Assembly (NCBI GenBank): GCA_936924635.1
Contig: CAKZHP010000133.1
Span: 62,001-126,000, forward strand
Origin: an uncultured Propionibacteriaceae bacterium
GTDB lineage: Bacteria; Actinomycetota; Actinomycetes; Propionibacteriales; Propionibacteriaceae
Length of the DNA stretch: 64,000 bases
Direction of reading: 5' to 3'
A program made the position numbers and the translations under genes. Every line of letters begins with the position of its first letter. Position 1 is the first letter of the stretch. This document shows positions 1 through 9,249 of the stretch, piece after piece. The notes beneath the pieces were generated by a model, which saw only the letters and a list, made by a program, of their open reading frames with translations, made no database searches and had not been told where the DNA came from.

Positions 1-3000
1 CGTCCTGGCGCCCGTTGCCGTTGAGGTCGGACCACACCAGGTCACCGATCGAGGACGCGACCACCGTCTCCGGCGCGTCCACCGGCCCGATGAGCAAGGC
101 CTGACCCTCGGCCCGAGCGGCAGCGCGGTTGAGGTAGACGTCCCCGGCCTTGTTGCTGGCCGGGAGCATCGCGACCTCGACCGAGATCACGTCGCCGTTG
201 GCGTACTGGCCGGACCGCTGGACCCGCACACCCGTCACCTCCGCGGCGGAGGCGGGGCAGGCGGTCTGATCACCCGCACCGGAGGCCACCGAGCCCCCCG
301 AGGGAGCGGTGCACCACACGGTGGAGCCCGTGGCGGTGTTCGTGCCCGCCCTGGCGTCGGAGTCGACGAGCGGAGCCTTCGTGTAGAGCAGCACCACCGG
401 CTGGCTGGCCGTGGAGCCGCTCACCACCGTCGCCGCCGAGAAGCTCAGACTGCCCGTGTACGCGGTCTGGCCGTCCCCCTGCCGGGGCAGCACGTCGATG
501 ATGTCGGGGTTCGACAGCGGGGTGGTCGCCGACAGGCGCAGGTCGACGCGCCAGCGCAGCGGTGCCAGGTTCATCTCCCCGGCCCGGTTCACCTCGACGA
601 CCGGCGTCAGCGCCGTCTTCTCCAGCGAGATGCCCGACGGCTGCAGCAGGTAGACGTTGGCGGCGCTCGTGCGCACCGACGCCGCGCTGACGTCGGCGGT
701 GGAGCTGACGAGAGCCGTGTTGCGGTAGGTGCCGCTGGAAGCGGACGACCGCATCCGGGTGCGATAGGTCAGCGGGGCGATGGTGGAGTTGACGGGTTGG
801 GGGCCGAGATTCCACCGCACGTACGTCTCCCCGGCCGCGCACTGCAGGCTCGACCCGGCAGGCTGCGTGCCCAGCACCGCCACGGTGGCCGGTGTCACCG
901 AGCTCGAGACGAACGTCTGCGCGGTGGGGAGGCAGTCCTCCAGCACGATCGGGACACTGGTGCCCGAGGCGCCGCTGGTGGCGGTCACGGTGAGTCGGTA
1001 GTCCACGGTCTGACCGCCGGTGTAGGCCGGGGTGCCGCTCGCCGTGTACGCACCCGTCGTCGGGTCCCACACCTCCTTGCGGAGCCGGGTGCTCACCCCG
1101 GCCACGATCAGCCGGTCGCCGACGTTGCCGGCGTTGGCGGCGGGGTCGTAGGTGCTGCGGTTCCAGGGATCCCTCCTGGCCAGCATCGTCGGCAGGTCGG
1201 CGGAGACTCCCAGCGCCTGCCTGCCGGTGGTCCAGTTGGGCAGGACGGTGCCATGAGCCAGGCCGGGGACGGCGCGCATGCCGATCGCGATCGAGTAGTA
1301 GCCGGGCACCACGGTCGCGTTGATGCGCACCCGGGTGACGGCGGTGTAGATGCCCTGGGCGGCCAGTGCCGGGTCGTTGCCCGGTAGCGTCGCAGGGTCG
1401 GTCACCCATCCCGCTGGGCTGTCGGCGTCCAGGCAGCGCGACGCGGCGGCGCTGCCGACCCCGGTGCCGTACTCGATCCTGAGGTTGGACACGGAGGTGG
1501 CGACGGCCGCATCGGTCGTTGCCGTCGAGCCGTTGGACGGCTCCGACCCGGCAACCCACACGGCCCGCCCGTTGGCAGGCACCCGCTGCTGGCTCAACCC
1601 TGCCGGGCTGTTCAGGCGCGCGAGCTGCAGCTTCGTGTTGTCCCACGAGTCGCACAGCAGATAGGTGTTGCTCGTGCCGCTCGAGCTGGTGTTCGAGATC
1701 TGCAGGTTGCTGATCGTGTAGCCGCCCGCATGAAGCTGACCGGCTCCGGTCTCGGTCCCCGTGCTGCTGCTCGGCCCCTCCCACACACGCCAGCCGGGCA
1801 CGAAGATGTCCGGGCTGGTGTTCCCGGGGGTTCCGGGCACGCCGACGAAGAACTTGTTGAAGCTGCCTGAGGACGAGAGCACGCTGCTCGCGCTGCGGGT
1901 GTCGTTGAACGCCCGATCGGCGGCGGGGAGGTTCGGCATGCCGTCGATCCCGGTCGCGTTGAAGCTCTTGAGGGTGTTGGACCAGTTCAGCGTTGAGGTG
2001 CCCGTGGAGCTGACGCCCAGGTCGGCGACCGCGTCGACGGGCACGGCCACCCGGATCACGTAGGCGTACACATAGGCACGGTCGGCGCTGATCGTCTGGG
2101 TCTCCGGCCGGGAGACGTACGTGGGGTAGGTGTAGGCCGTCGTGTCCGCGTTGGTGACCTTCACGCTGACCGGCTGGCCAGGGCCCGACTGGGTGCAGGT
2201 CGTGGTGCCTGAGTCCCGTACGGAGTGCTGCACGTCCTGGGCAGGCGTCACGATCTTGCTGTACGGCTCCCCGTACCCGGCGACCTGGCAGCCGATCAGC
2301 ACCGCGCCATACTTCTTCAACGGGTCGGCGGCCGCCAGGTAGTCGGGGTCCTGGAGGGCTCCGCTGCCGTAGAGCGATGCGGGCGACAGGTCGTCGACGA
2401 AGTCGAAGCTGGGCGACAGCGGCGTCAGGCCCTTGCCCTGGGCGGGCGCGGAGATTGTCATGGGGAAGATGTACGAGAAGCACTTGCGCGTGGCGTCGTG
2501 GGGGCAGGCGCTGACCGCCGACTGGTAGTAGTAGCCGGTGTTGGCCTTCTCCTCCACCCCGTTCTTGGACAGGTCGAACTGGGCGCGGGCCGACACGGTG
2601 CCGTACACGGGCTCGGCGCTCCGGACAGGGGTGGACGCCCCGTCCGAGGTGACGGACACCACCACCGGGCTCGCGGCGGTGCCCAGGGCCGTGCCGTTGG
2701 GCACCTCCGGCCGCACGACGGTCGAGACCGGGTAGGTCTTCGTCTCCCCGTTGCTGTGGGACCCGACGTTGCACACCAGCGTCTGGGTCGGCAGCGACTG
2801 CCAGCTGGTCACGGTGGTCGGGACGGCGGGAGCGGGCATCGTGGCCGGGGTCAGGCTCGATCCCGCGCCGCAGTACGGAGGCGGAGCGTTGAGCTGCGTC
2901 CCCTTCGGCAGCGGCAGCCGGAACGTGACGTTGCTGGCCGCGCCGCCGCTGGAGCTGATCTCCACGTTGAAGGCCAGCACGTCGTTGGTGCGGACGTAAC

Positions 3001-3181
3001 GGTCGGACGGACCGGAGTCGTTGCCCGCCGCCGGCGGGGTCGGTGAGCTGGTGAACGGTGCCGTGCCGTCGACCTGGGTGAGCATCACGGCCAACGTCTC
3101 GCCCACGGCTCGGGCCGGGGTCACCGGCAACCACGACATCCCCAAGACCGAGGCCAGCACAGCCCCTATCACACGCTTCAC
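1..3181 (-). CDS. Secreted multi-domain surface protein with DUF11-like and SdrD_B-type modules (3' end outside window)
   Basis: The frame opens with GTG at 3181, preceded by a purine-rich RBS (GAGGGAGAG), and stays open for 1,060 codons to the window edge. Residues 1-25 form a Sec signal (MKRVIGAVLASVLG...TPARA). The body is Ser/Thr/Asn/Gly-rich and beta-like, with few charges. Segments around residues 690-1,000 resemble DUF11/conserved-repeat modules (for example VDYRLTVTATSGASGTSVP). The last visible residues, IGDLVWSDLNGNGRQD, match the opening of an SdrD_B/Cna-B-like domain. A role as a cell-surface adhesin or stalk protein is inferred; a sortase motif would lie off the left edge. The more prominent open frame on this strand (270-3134) is an Arg/Gly/His-rich shadow. 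Confidence 0.8.
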   Translation of the reverse strand, partial: MKRVIGAVLASVLGMSWLPVTPARAVGETLAVMLTQVDGTAPFTSSPTPPAAGNDSGPSDRYVRTNDVLAFNVEISSSGGAASNVTFRLPLPKGTQLNAPPPYCGAGSSLTPATMPAPAVPTTVTSWQSLPTQTLVCNVGSHSNGETKTYPVSTVVRPEVPNGTALGTAASPVVVSVTSDGASTPVRSAEPVYGTVSARAQFDLSKNGVEEKANTGYYYQSAVSACPHDATRKCFSYIFPMTISAPAQGKGLTPLSPSFDFVDDLSPASLYGSGALQDPDYLAAADPLKKYGAVLIGCQVAGYGEPYSKIVTPAQDVQHSVRDSGTTTCTQSGPGQPVSVKVTNADTTAYTYPTYVSRPETQTISADRAYVYAYVIRVAVPVDAVADLGVSSTGTSTLNWSNTLKSFNATGIDGMPNLPAADRAFNDTRSASSVLSSSGSFNKFFVGVPGTPGNTSPDIFVPGWRVWEGPSSSTGTETGAGQLHAGGYTISNLQISNTSSSGTSNTYLLCDSWDNTKLQLARLNSPAGLSQQRVPANGRAVWVAGSEPSNGSTATTDAAVATSVSNLRIEYGTGVGSAAASRCLDADSPAGWVTDPATLPGNDPALAAQGIYTAVTRVRINATVVPGYYSIAIGMRAVPGLAHGTVLPNWTTGRQALGVSADLPTMLARRDPWNRSTYDPAANAGNVGDRLIVAGVSTRLRKEVWDPTTGAYTASGTPAYTGGQTVDYRLTVTATSGASGTSVPIVLEDCLPTAQTFVSSSVTPATVAVLGTQPAGSSLQCAAGETYVRWNLGPQPVNSTIAPLTYRTRMRSSASSGTYRNTALVSSTADVSAASVRTSAANVYLLQPSGISLEKTALTPVVEVNRAGEMNLAPLRWRVDLRLSATTPLSNPDIIDVLPRQGDGQTAYTGSLSFSAATVVSGSTASQPVVLLYTKAPLVDSDARAGTNTATGSTVWCTAPSGGSVASGAGDQTACPASAAEVTGVRVQRSGQYANGDVISVEVAMLPASNKAGDVYLNRAAARAEGQALLIGPVDAPETVVASSIGDLVWSDLNGNGRQD

Positions 3182-3200
3182 AACTCTCCCTCGCCCCAAG

Positions 3201-3229
3201 CCCAGCGTGGCTGTCGATGACACGCTGGG
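3201..3229 (-). other. Inverted repeat in the 5' leader of the surface-protein gene
   Basis: A 9-bp perfect inverted repeat (CCCAGCGTG / CACGCTGGG, 11-base loop) lies about 20 bases upstream of the GTG start at 3181. It could be a leader hairpin or an operator. No known riboswitch class was recognised in the 200 bases upstream of this gene. Confidence 0.4.
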
Positions 3230-3381
3230 GGCCACCCTAACGGGTTACCTCACGGGCCTTGCAACCCCGGGTGAGAGTCCTGCCAGGGATCGTGCCGGGG
3301 CCAACGCAGGAGGGTCTGCCAGATCTCGCTGCGACGACGTGCTCGCCGGCTGGTCAAGTCGTCACATCGCCGGCGCGGAGC

Positions 3382-4050
3382 TCACCAGCCCCTGGAGCGC
3401 CACTCCCCCAGCTGCGGTCGCTCAGCCCCGAGCGTCGTCGGGTCGCCGTGGCCGGGGTGCACGACGGTGTCGTCGCCGTACGCGTCGAACAGGCGGGTGC
3501 TCACGTCGTCGAGGAGGGTGGCGAACCGCTCCGGGTCCTTGTCGGTGTTGCCGACACCGCCGGGGAACAGGGAGTCGCCGGTGAACAGGTGGGCCGGCCC
3601 GTTCGCAGGCGCGTACGCGATCGCGACCGAGCCCGGCGTGTGGCCGGTGAGGCGGATCGCGGTGAGCTCGATGTCGTCGACGGTCCGTACGTCGCCGTTC
3701 TCGAGGAGCATGCCGGTGTCGACGCCTGTCTGCTGGTGGATCTCGGCGGCGTCGGGGGCACCAGCGGCCGTGGCGGCACCCGTGGTGTCCACCAGCTCCT
3801 TCAGGGCGCGGACGTGGTCCCAGTGGCTGTGCGTCGTGATGACGAGCTTCAGCGTCGCGCCGCCGGGGGCATCCGTGGCCGACTGCTCGAGCATCCCCGT
3901 GATCGCGGCGATGTCGCCGGCGGCATCGATGAGCACCTGTGCTCCGGTCTGCTTGCTGGTCAGCAGGTAGACGTTGTTGTCCATGCTCGTCACCGACACC
4001 TTGCGGATCGTCAGCTCGTCGAGGTCGTGGATGAGGGAGTCGCTCGCCAT
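3382..4050 (-). CDS. MBL-fold metallo-hydrolase (glyoxalase II-like)
   Basis: This 222-residue protein has the metallo-beta-lactamase signature THSHWDH (73-79), then TGHTPGS (about 135-141), GDSLF (159-163) and HPGHGDPT near residue 198. These supply the His/Asp ligands of a binuclear metal site. The family includes glyoxalase II, lactonases and sulfur dioxygenases; the substrate here is not evident. It is a single gene. A TAGGGT box 6 bases before the ATG indicates a leaderless transcript and fixes the start. A dispersed repeat separates it from the downstream M1 peptidase gene. Confidence 0.85.
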   Translation of the reverse strand: MASDSLIHDLDELTIRKVSVTSMDNNVYLLTSKQTGAQVLIDAAGDIAAITGMLEQSATDAPGGATLKLVITTHSHWDHVRALKELVDTTGAATAAGAPDAAEIHQQTGVDTGMLLENGDVRTVDDIELTAIRLTGHTPGSVAIAYAPANGPAHLFTGDSLFPGGVGNTDKDPERFATLLDDVSTRLFDAYGDDTVVHPGHGDPTTLGAERPQLGEWRSRGW

Positions 4051-4056
4051 GACCCA

Positions 4057-4062
4057 ACCCTA
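4057..4062 (-). promoter_or_regulatory. -10 box of leaderless MBL-fold gene
   Basis: TAGGGT lies 6 bases before the ATG at 4050, the spacing expected when transcription starts at the start codon. No Shine-Dalgarno sequence is present. Confidence 0.55.
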
Positions 4063-4090
4063 GTCATTCGGTGAGCGGATGTGGAGGTCG

Positions 4091-4175
4091 GGCCGGCGGC
4101 TTGCCCTCGCTCCGCTCAGGCCGCCGGGGTCTCGACTCCGATCTCCTTCGTCCCTCAGGAGATCCTCGCTCAACC
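4091..4175 (-). repeat. Dispersed two-hairpin intergenic repeat, copy R1
   Basis: Read on the minus strand it starts GGTTGAGCGAG. Hairpin 1 follows, a perfect 8-bp stem GATCTCCT/AGGAGATC (4140-4147 with 4157-4164) and a 9-base loop. Then comes the linker GAGTCGAGACC, and hairpin 2, a perfect 8-bp stem (4093-4100 with 4120-4127) whose loop carries the GAGCGGAGCGAG motif. It fills the gap between the MBL and M1 peptidase genes. Confidence 0.75.
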
Positions 4176-4199
4176 ACCGGTCGGGTCCTCGGCCGCCGG

Positions 4200-5657
4200 T
4201 CAGCGGAAGCCGTTCTCCGGGGTGCTGGCGGGTTTGGTGGTGCCGTCGAGCCAGGCGGCGAGCAGGGGTCTCACGTCCGTGGGCGAGGCGGCTGCGGCGG
4301 CCGCCCGGAAGTCGTCGAGGGACCTCGGGCCCTGCTGCTGCGCCCAGCTGCGCAGGAACGCGAAGAACGCCTCGTCGCCCATGCGGGTGCGCAGGGCGTG
4401 GACCACCATGGGCCCGCGGTCGTACACGCGGGTGAACAGCTTCTCCCCCGCCCCGGGGTCGGAGAGCTGCTGCGTCCAGAAGGCGGAGGGGTTCTTGGCG
4501 TACGCGTCGTCGAAGCGCTTCTGCACAGGAGTCCCGCCGCGGTCGGCGACGGTGAGCCACTCCACGTACGAGGTCAGCGACTCGTTGATGAAGATGCTGC
4601 GCCACTGCGCCAGCGTGACCCGGTCGCCCAGCCACATGTGGGCGATCTCGTGCAGCAGCACCGACCCGGACCCCACCACGTTGGGGTGGTAGACCGGCCG
4701 CCCCAGCGTCTCCAGCCCACCCCACCAGGGCTTCACCCCGGGCACCACCCCACCGACCCCGGTCGCCGGGTACGGGCCCAGGTACTTCTCCGCCGCCGCG
4801 ATCGCGGCCGGCGTGGTCTCCAGCCACGCCATCGCCCTCGCAGGGTCCGGTACGCGCTCGCTCACCGCGTACACGGCCTGCCGCTCCCGGCCGCCGACCG
4901 TGACCTGAGTCTCCTTCACCGTGTACTGACCGATCGCCAGCATCGTGGTGTAGGAGGGCGACGGCACGTCGGTCACCCAGTGCCACACGTCGTTGCCGGC
5001 CCGGGCCGGGTCTGCCCCACGGCCTCGCAGCTCCCCGACTGACACCGTCTCGACCCCCGCCGGTACGCTCACCGTGATGTCGTAGGTCGCGGGATCGCTC
5101 GGGTGGTCGTTCACCGGGAACCAGGCCGCCGCCCCCTCCGGCTCGCCGGAGATCAGCAGCTCGGAGCCTGCCCTGTACACCGGGGAGCCGGTGCCGAACC
5201 GCAGCTCGTGCGGCACCCCTTCGTACTCCACCCGCACCTCGAGACGCCCACCCGCCCTCGTCGTGGCGACCCCCAGCACCTGCGGCAGGTCCACGGCGAG
5301 GTCCTCACCGGTCTGCCGGAACCCGACCGGCGCACCGTTCACGGTGACCGCCGTGGCGTGCAGGAGAAGGTCGAGGTGCAGGGTCTTCAGGGCCCGCGTC
5401 GCCAGCAGGGACACGGTCGTCGCGCCGGCGAGCCGGCCGCTGTCGGGGTCGTGCACCAGCTCCACCGCGTAGGAGGTGGCGTCGTACCCGGACCCGCCGG
5501 CCTCCGGGTAGTACGGGTCGCCCACCCCCGTCGCCGGTGCTGCGGTGGGACGCGTCAGCAGCATCGCCGCCACCAGGCCCAGGCTCGCCAGGAGCCCCAG
5601 CACGGAGCCGACGAGCTCCGCGACCCGCGACCGTCGCCGGGCGTCAGCGCTCGACAT
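4200..5657 (-). CDS. M1-family metallopeptidase, membrane anchored
   Basis: A 485-residue zinc aminopeptidase-like protein. A single N-terminal membrane segment (about 14-34) follows a basic stretch, so the catalytic domain is probably outside the membrane. The zinc site is HEIAH (336-340) with Glu359 in INES, the HExxH-(18)-E pattern of family M1. GGLE near residue 313 sits where the GxMEN exopeptidase loop is expected, so strict aminopeptidase activity is uncertain. The usual N-terminal beta domain (50-250) is present. It overlaps the 3' end of recO by 14 bp, so the two are probably cotranscribed. Confidence 0.88.
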   Translation of the reverse strand: MSSADARRRSRVAELVGSVLGLLASLGLVAAMLLTRPTAAPATGVGDPYYPEAGGSGYDATSYAVELVHDPDSGRLAGATTVSLLATRALKTLHLDLLLHATAVTVNGAPVGFRQTGEDLAVDLPQVLGVATTRAGGRLEVRVEYEGVPHELRFGTGSPVYRAGSELLISGEPEGAAAWFPVNDHPSDPATYDITVSVPAGVETVSVGELRGRGADPARAGNDVWHWVTDVPSPSYTTMLAIGQYTVKETQVTVGGRERQAVYAVSERVPDPARAMAWLETTPAAIAAAEKYLGPYPATGVGGVVPGVKPWWGGLETLGRPVYHPNVVGSGSVLLHEIAHMWLGDRVTLAQWRSIFINESLTSYVEWLTVADRGGTPVQKRFDDAYAKNPSAFWTQQLSDPGAGEKLFTRVYDRGPMVVHALRTRMGDEAFFAFLRSWAQQQGPRSLDDFRAAAAAASPTDVRPLLAAWLDGTTKPASTPENGFR

Positions 5658-6387
5658 GCGTCAGACTCCTCAGCCCTCGCTCGATGTGCCACCCGGTGAA
5701 CGCCGCGACCAGCCCGGAGGCGGCTCGCTGCAGCTGGGGAGAGGCGTCCGCGGTCGCTGCCCAGTCGCCCGACAGCAGGCCCCCCAGGTACGTCCGCAGG
5801 CCGGGGTCGGCGGTCACCGAGCCGGGCGGGCGGCAGTACGTGCAGACGGCGCCGCCGGCCGACGGGTTGAAGAAGTCGAGACGCTCCGTCGACCCGCACC
5901 TCGCGCACTCGGCCAGCGCGGGCGCGTACCCGGCGACCGCCAGCGCCCGCAGCAGGTAGGAGTCGAGGATCTGCGCCCCTGGCCGCCTCTGCCCCCCGGC
6001 GACTCCCTCACCGAGGGCGCGCAGGGCCCCGGCCAGGAGCAGGTACTGCTGGACCGCCGGCTCGCCCTCCTCGGCCACCAGCCGGTCGGCCGTCTCCAGC
6101 ATCGCCTGCCCCGCCGTGTAGCGCGGGTAGTCCCCCACCAGCGACTCCCCGAACGCGTTGCGTGTCAGCGCCTGGTTCACGTAGTGGAGGCTGCGCCCGG
6201 TGCCGAGCTGGAGGTCGACCTGGCTGAACGGCTCCAGACGCGCCCCGAACTTGGACGACGACCGGCGGACCCCGCGCGCCACCGCGCGTACCTTGCCGTT
6301 GCGGCGCGTGAGCAGCGTCACGATGCGGTCGGCCTCGCCCAGGTTCTGGGTGCGCAGCACGACGGCCTCGTCACTGTAGGTCGGCAC
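5644..6387 (-). CDS. recO: DNA repair protein RecO
   Basis: RecO loads RecA on SSB-coated DNA in the RecFOR pathway. The 247-residue protein has the N-terminal OB fold (LRTQNLGEADRIVTLLTRRN, 11-30) and a zinc-binding CxxC pair (Cys161/164 and Cys182/185), as in actinobacterial RecO. The GTG start at 6387 is preceded by GAGGAGG. It lies downstream of the SPFH/zinc-ribbon pair. In many Actinobacteria recO follows era, but here the two are more than 22 kb apart. Confidence 0.93.
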   Translation of the reverse strand: MPTYSDEAVVLRTQNLGEADRIVTLLTRRNGKVRAVARGVRRSSSKFGARLEPFSQVDLQLGTGRSLHYVNQALTRNAFGESLVGDYPRYTAGQAMLETADRLVAEEGEPAVQQYLLLAGALRALGEGVAGGQRRPGAQILDSYLLRALAVAGYAPALAECARCGSTERLDFFNPSAGGAVCTYCRPPGSVTADPGLRTYLGGLLSGDWAATADASPQLQRAASGLVAAFTGWHIERGLRSLTHVER

Positions 6388-6435
6388 GGTTCCTCCTCAC
6401 GCGACGATTGTGCACGAGGGGTCCGACAGTCCCGA

Positions 6436-7800
6436 TCAGCCGTTCTGTCCGTACGCGCCGTACAACGCCACCAGCACCCCGATCACGATCAGCCCGGCGA
6501 TCACCGCGAGCGCGATCTTGACGGTGCTGTACGGCCGCTGCCCCTGCACCTCGCCGGTGATCCCGTTGATGAAGACCTGGAAGGGGCGCGACTGGTAGGT
6601 CACGGTGAGCAGCCACACCGGCAGCAGCAGGTGGGCGAAATCCGTACGGTGATAGGAGGTGTCGAGGCTGCTCACCTGCTGCTGGTCACCGCCGATGTCG
6701 GAGCGCACCGCGGAGTCGATCATCGCCTCCACGCGCGGCCGCGCGATCTGCTCGAAGACCACGTCGGGCGTGGCGTCGTAGGTGCGGCTCGCGTGCCCGG
6801 CGAGGAACACCTGCTGGTACGGGACCGCCTGCTCCGCCGGCCAGGGCTCCAGCGCCGCCACCTTGTCGCCGTCGAGGCCGGTGTTGGCGAGCGCCGGGAG
6901 GTCGGCGGCGTCAACGGCCACCGCGCCCGAGACGGGCGTCCACCGCGTACGGGCCTCCTGAACGGTCTGGTCACCGCGCCGCACCGTCTCGTAGTAGGTG
7001 TCGCCGCGCATCCCCGAGTACCTGCTGGTGGTCTCCACGTCGTAGGCGAAGTAGGTGAGGTAGATGCTCGTGAAGCTGCCGAGCGTGCGGTACTTCTTGA
7101 ACTCGTTGGGCGCGAACCAGCGGCTGTTGATCCACGCCTCGATCTGCGCCGTCGCCTGCTGCTGCGAGACCCGGAACGGCAGCAGCCCGTCGACCGGCAG
7201 CCGCGCGGGCGCGTCCTTGAGATCGTCGCGCTGCACCGGGGTGTTGCAGAACGGGCAGCGGGTGGCGGTCGTGGTGCCGTCGAAGGTGGTGTGACCGCCG
7301 CAGCTCTGGCACACCACCTCGCGCGTCAACGACGCCGGCGAGGCCGCGAACTGCGCCAGGTAGGTCATCGACCGGCCGATGTCGTGCTTGGCGAGGCCTG
7401 CCGGCGTGAGGTCGATGCCGGCGCGGTGACCGCAGGCCGGGCACAGCAGCCCCTGCGTCGCCGGGTCGAAGACCAGGTTCGCCCCGCACGCGGGGCACGG
7501 GTAGGTACGGGTCGACTCCGTGACGTGCAGCGCCGCCGGGTCGGGCATCCGCCCAGGGTCGGGCAGCGGCCCGGGGTCCGGTATGGCGGGCGCTCCCGGC
7601 AGGGGCGGCGGGGCCTGCTCGGCCCCGTACGCCGGAGTGCCCTGCGGTGGCGGGAACGACGGGCCGGCCGCCGGGGTGTACGGACCCTGCCTGGCCGGGC
7701 CGGGGGCGTACGGACCGGAGGCCGATGCTCCGCCGGGACCGCGGTACCCCCCGGGCCCGTACCCCTGCTGCCCCGGCAGCGGAGGCGGACCTGCGCTCAC
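6436..7800 (-). CDS. Zinc-ribbon, C-terminally anchored membrane protein (YdjG-like)
   Basis: A 454-residue protein. Residues 1-95 are Pro/Gly-rich and probably disordered. Two zinc ribbons follow: CPACG...CPACG near 100-125 and CQSCG...CPFC near 165-185. A mixed globular region of about 200 residues comes next, then one membrane helix (about 427-447) and a very short tail. It starts 4 bases after the SPFH gene stops, so the two form an operon. Pairing of a zinc-ribbon membrane protein with an SPFH protein resembles YdjG/YdjI of the Bacillus PspA-linked ydjFGHI operon. A membrane-stress role is inferred from that resemblance only. Confidence 0.7.
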   Translation of the reverse strand: MSAGPPPLPGQQGYGPGGYRGPGGASASGPYAPGPARQGPYTPAAGPSFPPPQGTPAYGAEQAPPPLPGAPAIPDPGPLPDPGRMPDPAALHVTESTRTYPCPACGANLVFDPATQGLLCPACGHRAGIDLTPAGLAKHDIGRSMTYLAQFAASPASLTREVVCQSCGGHTTFDGTTTATRCPFCNTPVQRDDLKDAPARLPVDGLLPFRVSQQQATAQIEAWINSRWFAPNEFKKYRTLGSFTSIYLTYFAYDVETTSRYSGMRGDTYYETVRRGDQTVQEARTRWTPVSGAVAVDAADLPALANTGLDGDKVAALEPWPAEQAVPYQQVFLAGHASRTYDATPDVVFEQIARPRVEAMIDSAVRSDIGGDQQQVSSLDTSYHRTDFAHLLLPVWLLTVTYQSRPFQVFINGITGEVQGQRPYSTVKIALAVIAGLIVIGVLVALYGAYGQNG

Positions 7801-7804
7801 CGGG

Positions 7805-8935
7805 TCACTGCCCCTGGGTCGGCAGCGGCGGCGGCGCCTGGAACAGCCCGGACAGGGCAGGCACCTGGCCGGCCATGGTCCAGGCGGCCATGCCCGCCGA
7901 CCACACCAGCGAGGTGGCCGAGACGCCGCCCTGCGCCACCTTCGACTGGATGTCGGCGATGCTGAACGGCCCGGCCGACTGACCGTTCTGCTCCACGAAG
8001 AAGGTCTGCGACGGCAGCGGGGGCGGCGTCGCGCCGGCGGGCTGCCCGCCCTGGCCCCACTGGTTGGCCATCTGGCTCGCCATGGCCATGCCCATGCCGG
8101 CGCCCATCATGTCGCCCATGACTCCCCCGCCGCCGGGGTTGCCGGCCGCGATCGTCATGGCGTCGGCGGCTTTGGCCTGCTGGTAGCGCTGCATGTCGCC
8201 GACGTTGTTCGCCCAGCCCTTCTCCTCCACGCCACGCGCCACGCCGCGGGTCATGGCGGCGGTGATCTCCTCGGGGAGGGAGATGTTCATGGTGATGGAG
8301 TCGATCTCCAGGCCGTACTCGTCGTCGACCCGGGTGCGCGCGAACTCGCGCAGCTTGTCGGACAGCTCGACCTGGCGCCCCTGCAGATCGATCACGCCCA
8401 GCTTGGTCTCCATGATCATGTCGGAGAACGCGAGCGTGATGACGCGGCGCAGCAGCTCGGCGATCTCGTCGACCGTGAGCTCGGAGTCGGTGCCGATCAC
8501 CTGGCGCAGGAAGATGTTCGGCTGGGCCACGCGCAGCACGCACAGGCCGTTGGCGCGCACCTGCACCATCGTGAAGTCGGGGTCGCGCACGGTGACCGGG
8601 TTCGCCGTCCCCCACCGGAAGTCGGTGATCGGCTTGGTGTTGACGAAGTAGACCTCGCTCTTGAACGGCGAGCTGAACCCGTACTGCCAGCCCTGCAGCG
8701 TGGACATGATGGGCATGTTCTCGGTGCGCAGCTCGTACAGACCCGGGCCGAAGCTGTCGGCCATCTGCCCGTTGTGCACCAGGACCGCCTGCTGCCCCTC
8801 GCGCACGATGAGCTTCGCGCCGTTCTTGATCTCGTTCTGGTAGCGGGGGAACCGCCACGCCAGCGTGGATCGCGAGTCGTCGATCCACTCGATGATGTCG
8901 ACCAGCTCGCCACGGAGCTTGTCCATGAGGCCCAT
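7805..8935 (-). CDS. SPFH-domain protein with C-terminal GYF_2-like domain (YdjI-like)
   Basis: This 376-residue protein starts at ATG 8935, with AGGAC four bases upstream. A longer open frame to 9331 encodes only Arg/Pro-rich shadow sequence. An SPFH/band-7 domain covers about 20-240. A Gly/Met-rich hinge (about 255-295, GVMGDMMGAGMGMAMASQMA) follows. The C-terminal domain (about 310-365, FFVEQNGQSAGPFSIADIQ) is GYF_2-like, a peptide-binding fold that could bind the Pro-rich N-terminus of the partner encoded 4 bases downstream. No membrane helix is visible, so membrane association would be through the partner or by scaffold assembly. Confidence 0.8.
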   Translation of the reverse strand: MGLMDKLRGELVDIIEWIDDSRSTLAWRFPRYQNEIKNGAKLIVREGQQAVLVHNGQMADSFGPGLYELRTENMPIMSTLQGWQYGFSSPFKSEVYFVNTKPITDFRWGTANPVTVRDPDFTMVQVRANGLCVLRVAQPNIFLRQVIGTDSELTVDEIAELLRRVITLAFSDMIMETKLGVIDLQGRQVELSDKLREFARTRVDDEYGLEIDSITMNISLPEEITAAMTRGVARGVEEKGWANNVGDMQRYQQAKAADAMTIAAGNPGGGGVMGDMMGAGMGMAMASQMANQWGQGGQPAGATPPPLPSQTFFVEQNGQSAGPFSIADIQSKVAQGGVSATSLVWSAGMAAWTMAGQVPALSGLFQAPPPLPTQGQ

Positions 8936-9249
8936 GTCAGTCCTTCGCCGTCGGGGACAGTGCACCGAAACTGTACGAGCCCACAGGGGCGCGCCACCAG
9001 GGTCATGAGGGACCAGCCGGAGGCCCTTTCGGCCAGCGGCGCGCAGACCGGCCGGCCCGTCTGGTGGTCGTGAGCCGGCGGGCCGTCGGCCAGATCGTGG
9101 GAATCGACCGGTGCCCAGACGAGATCGGGGTGGGACGCACGTGACAAGGATTCTGCTCAGACGGGACCGAGATCTCGCTCCCCTCGCGACCGAACAACCG
9201 TTCCGTCGGGGGTCTGGGGGCGTGGCGGGGCCGGCCGGGGTCGACGCGC
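8936..9249. other. Divergent intergenic region, no gene supported
   Basis: This 314-base gap separates the SPFH operon from uppS. Short open frames on both strands have shadow-like Arg/Pro composition and no RBS. I see no repeat, RNA or clear promoter here apart from the uppS -10 box at its right end. Confidence 0.5.

Noticed and set aside
270..3134. A 954-codon open frame on the minus strand
   Set aside because: Its product is Arg/Gly/His-rich with no recognisable domain. It is a shadow of the real minus-strand gene starting at 3181, which has a signal peptide and domain motifs.
3182..3381. Possible riboswitch (cobalamin-like GGTGAGAGTCC) upstream of the surface-protein gene
   Set aside because: The similar string is on the opposite strand to the gene it would control, and the conserved B12 core elements are missing.
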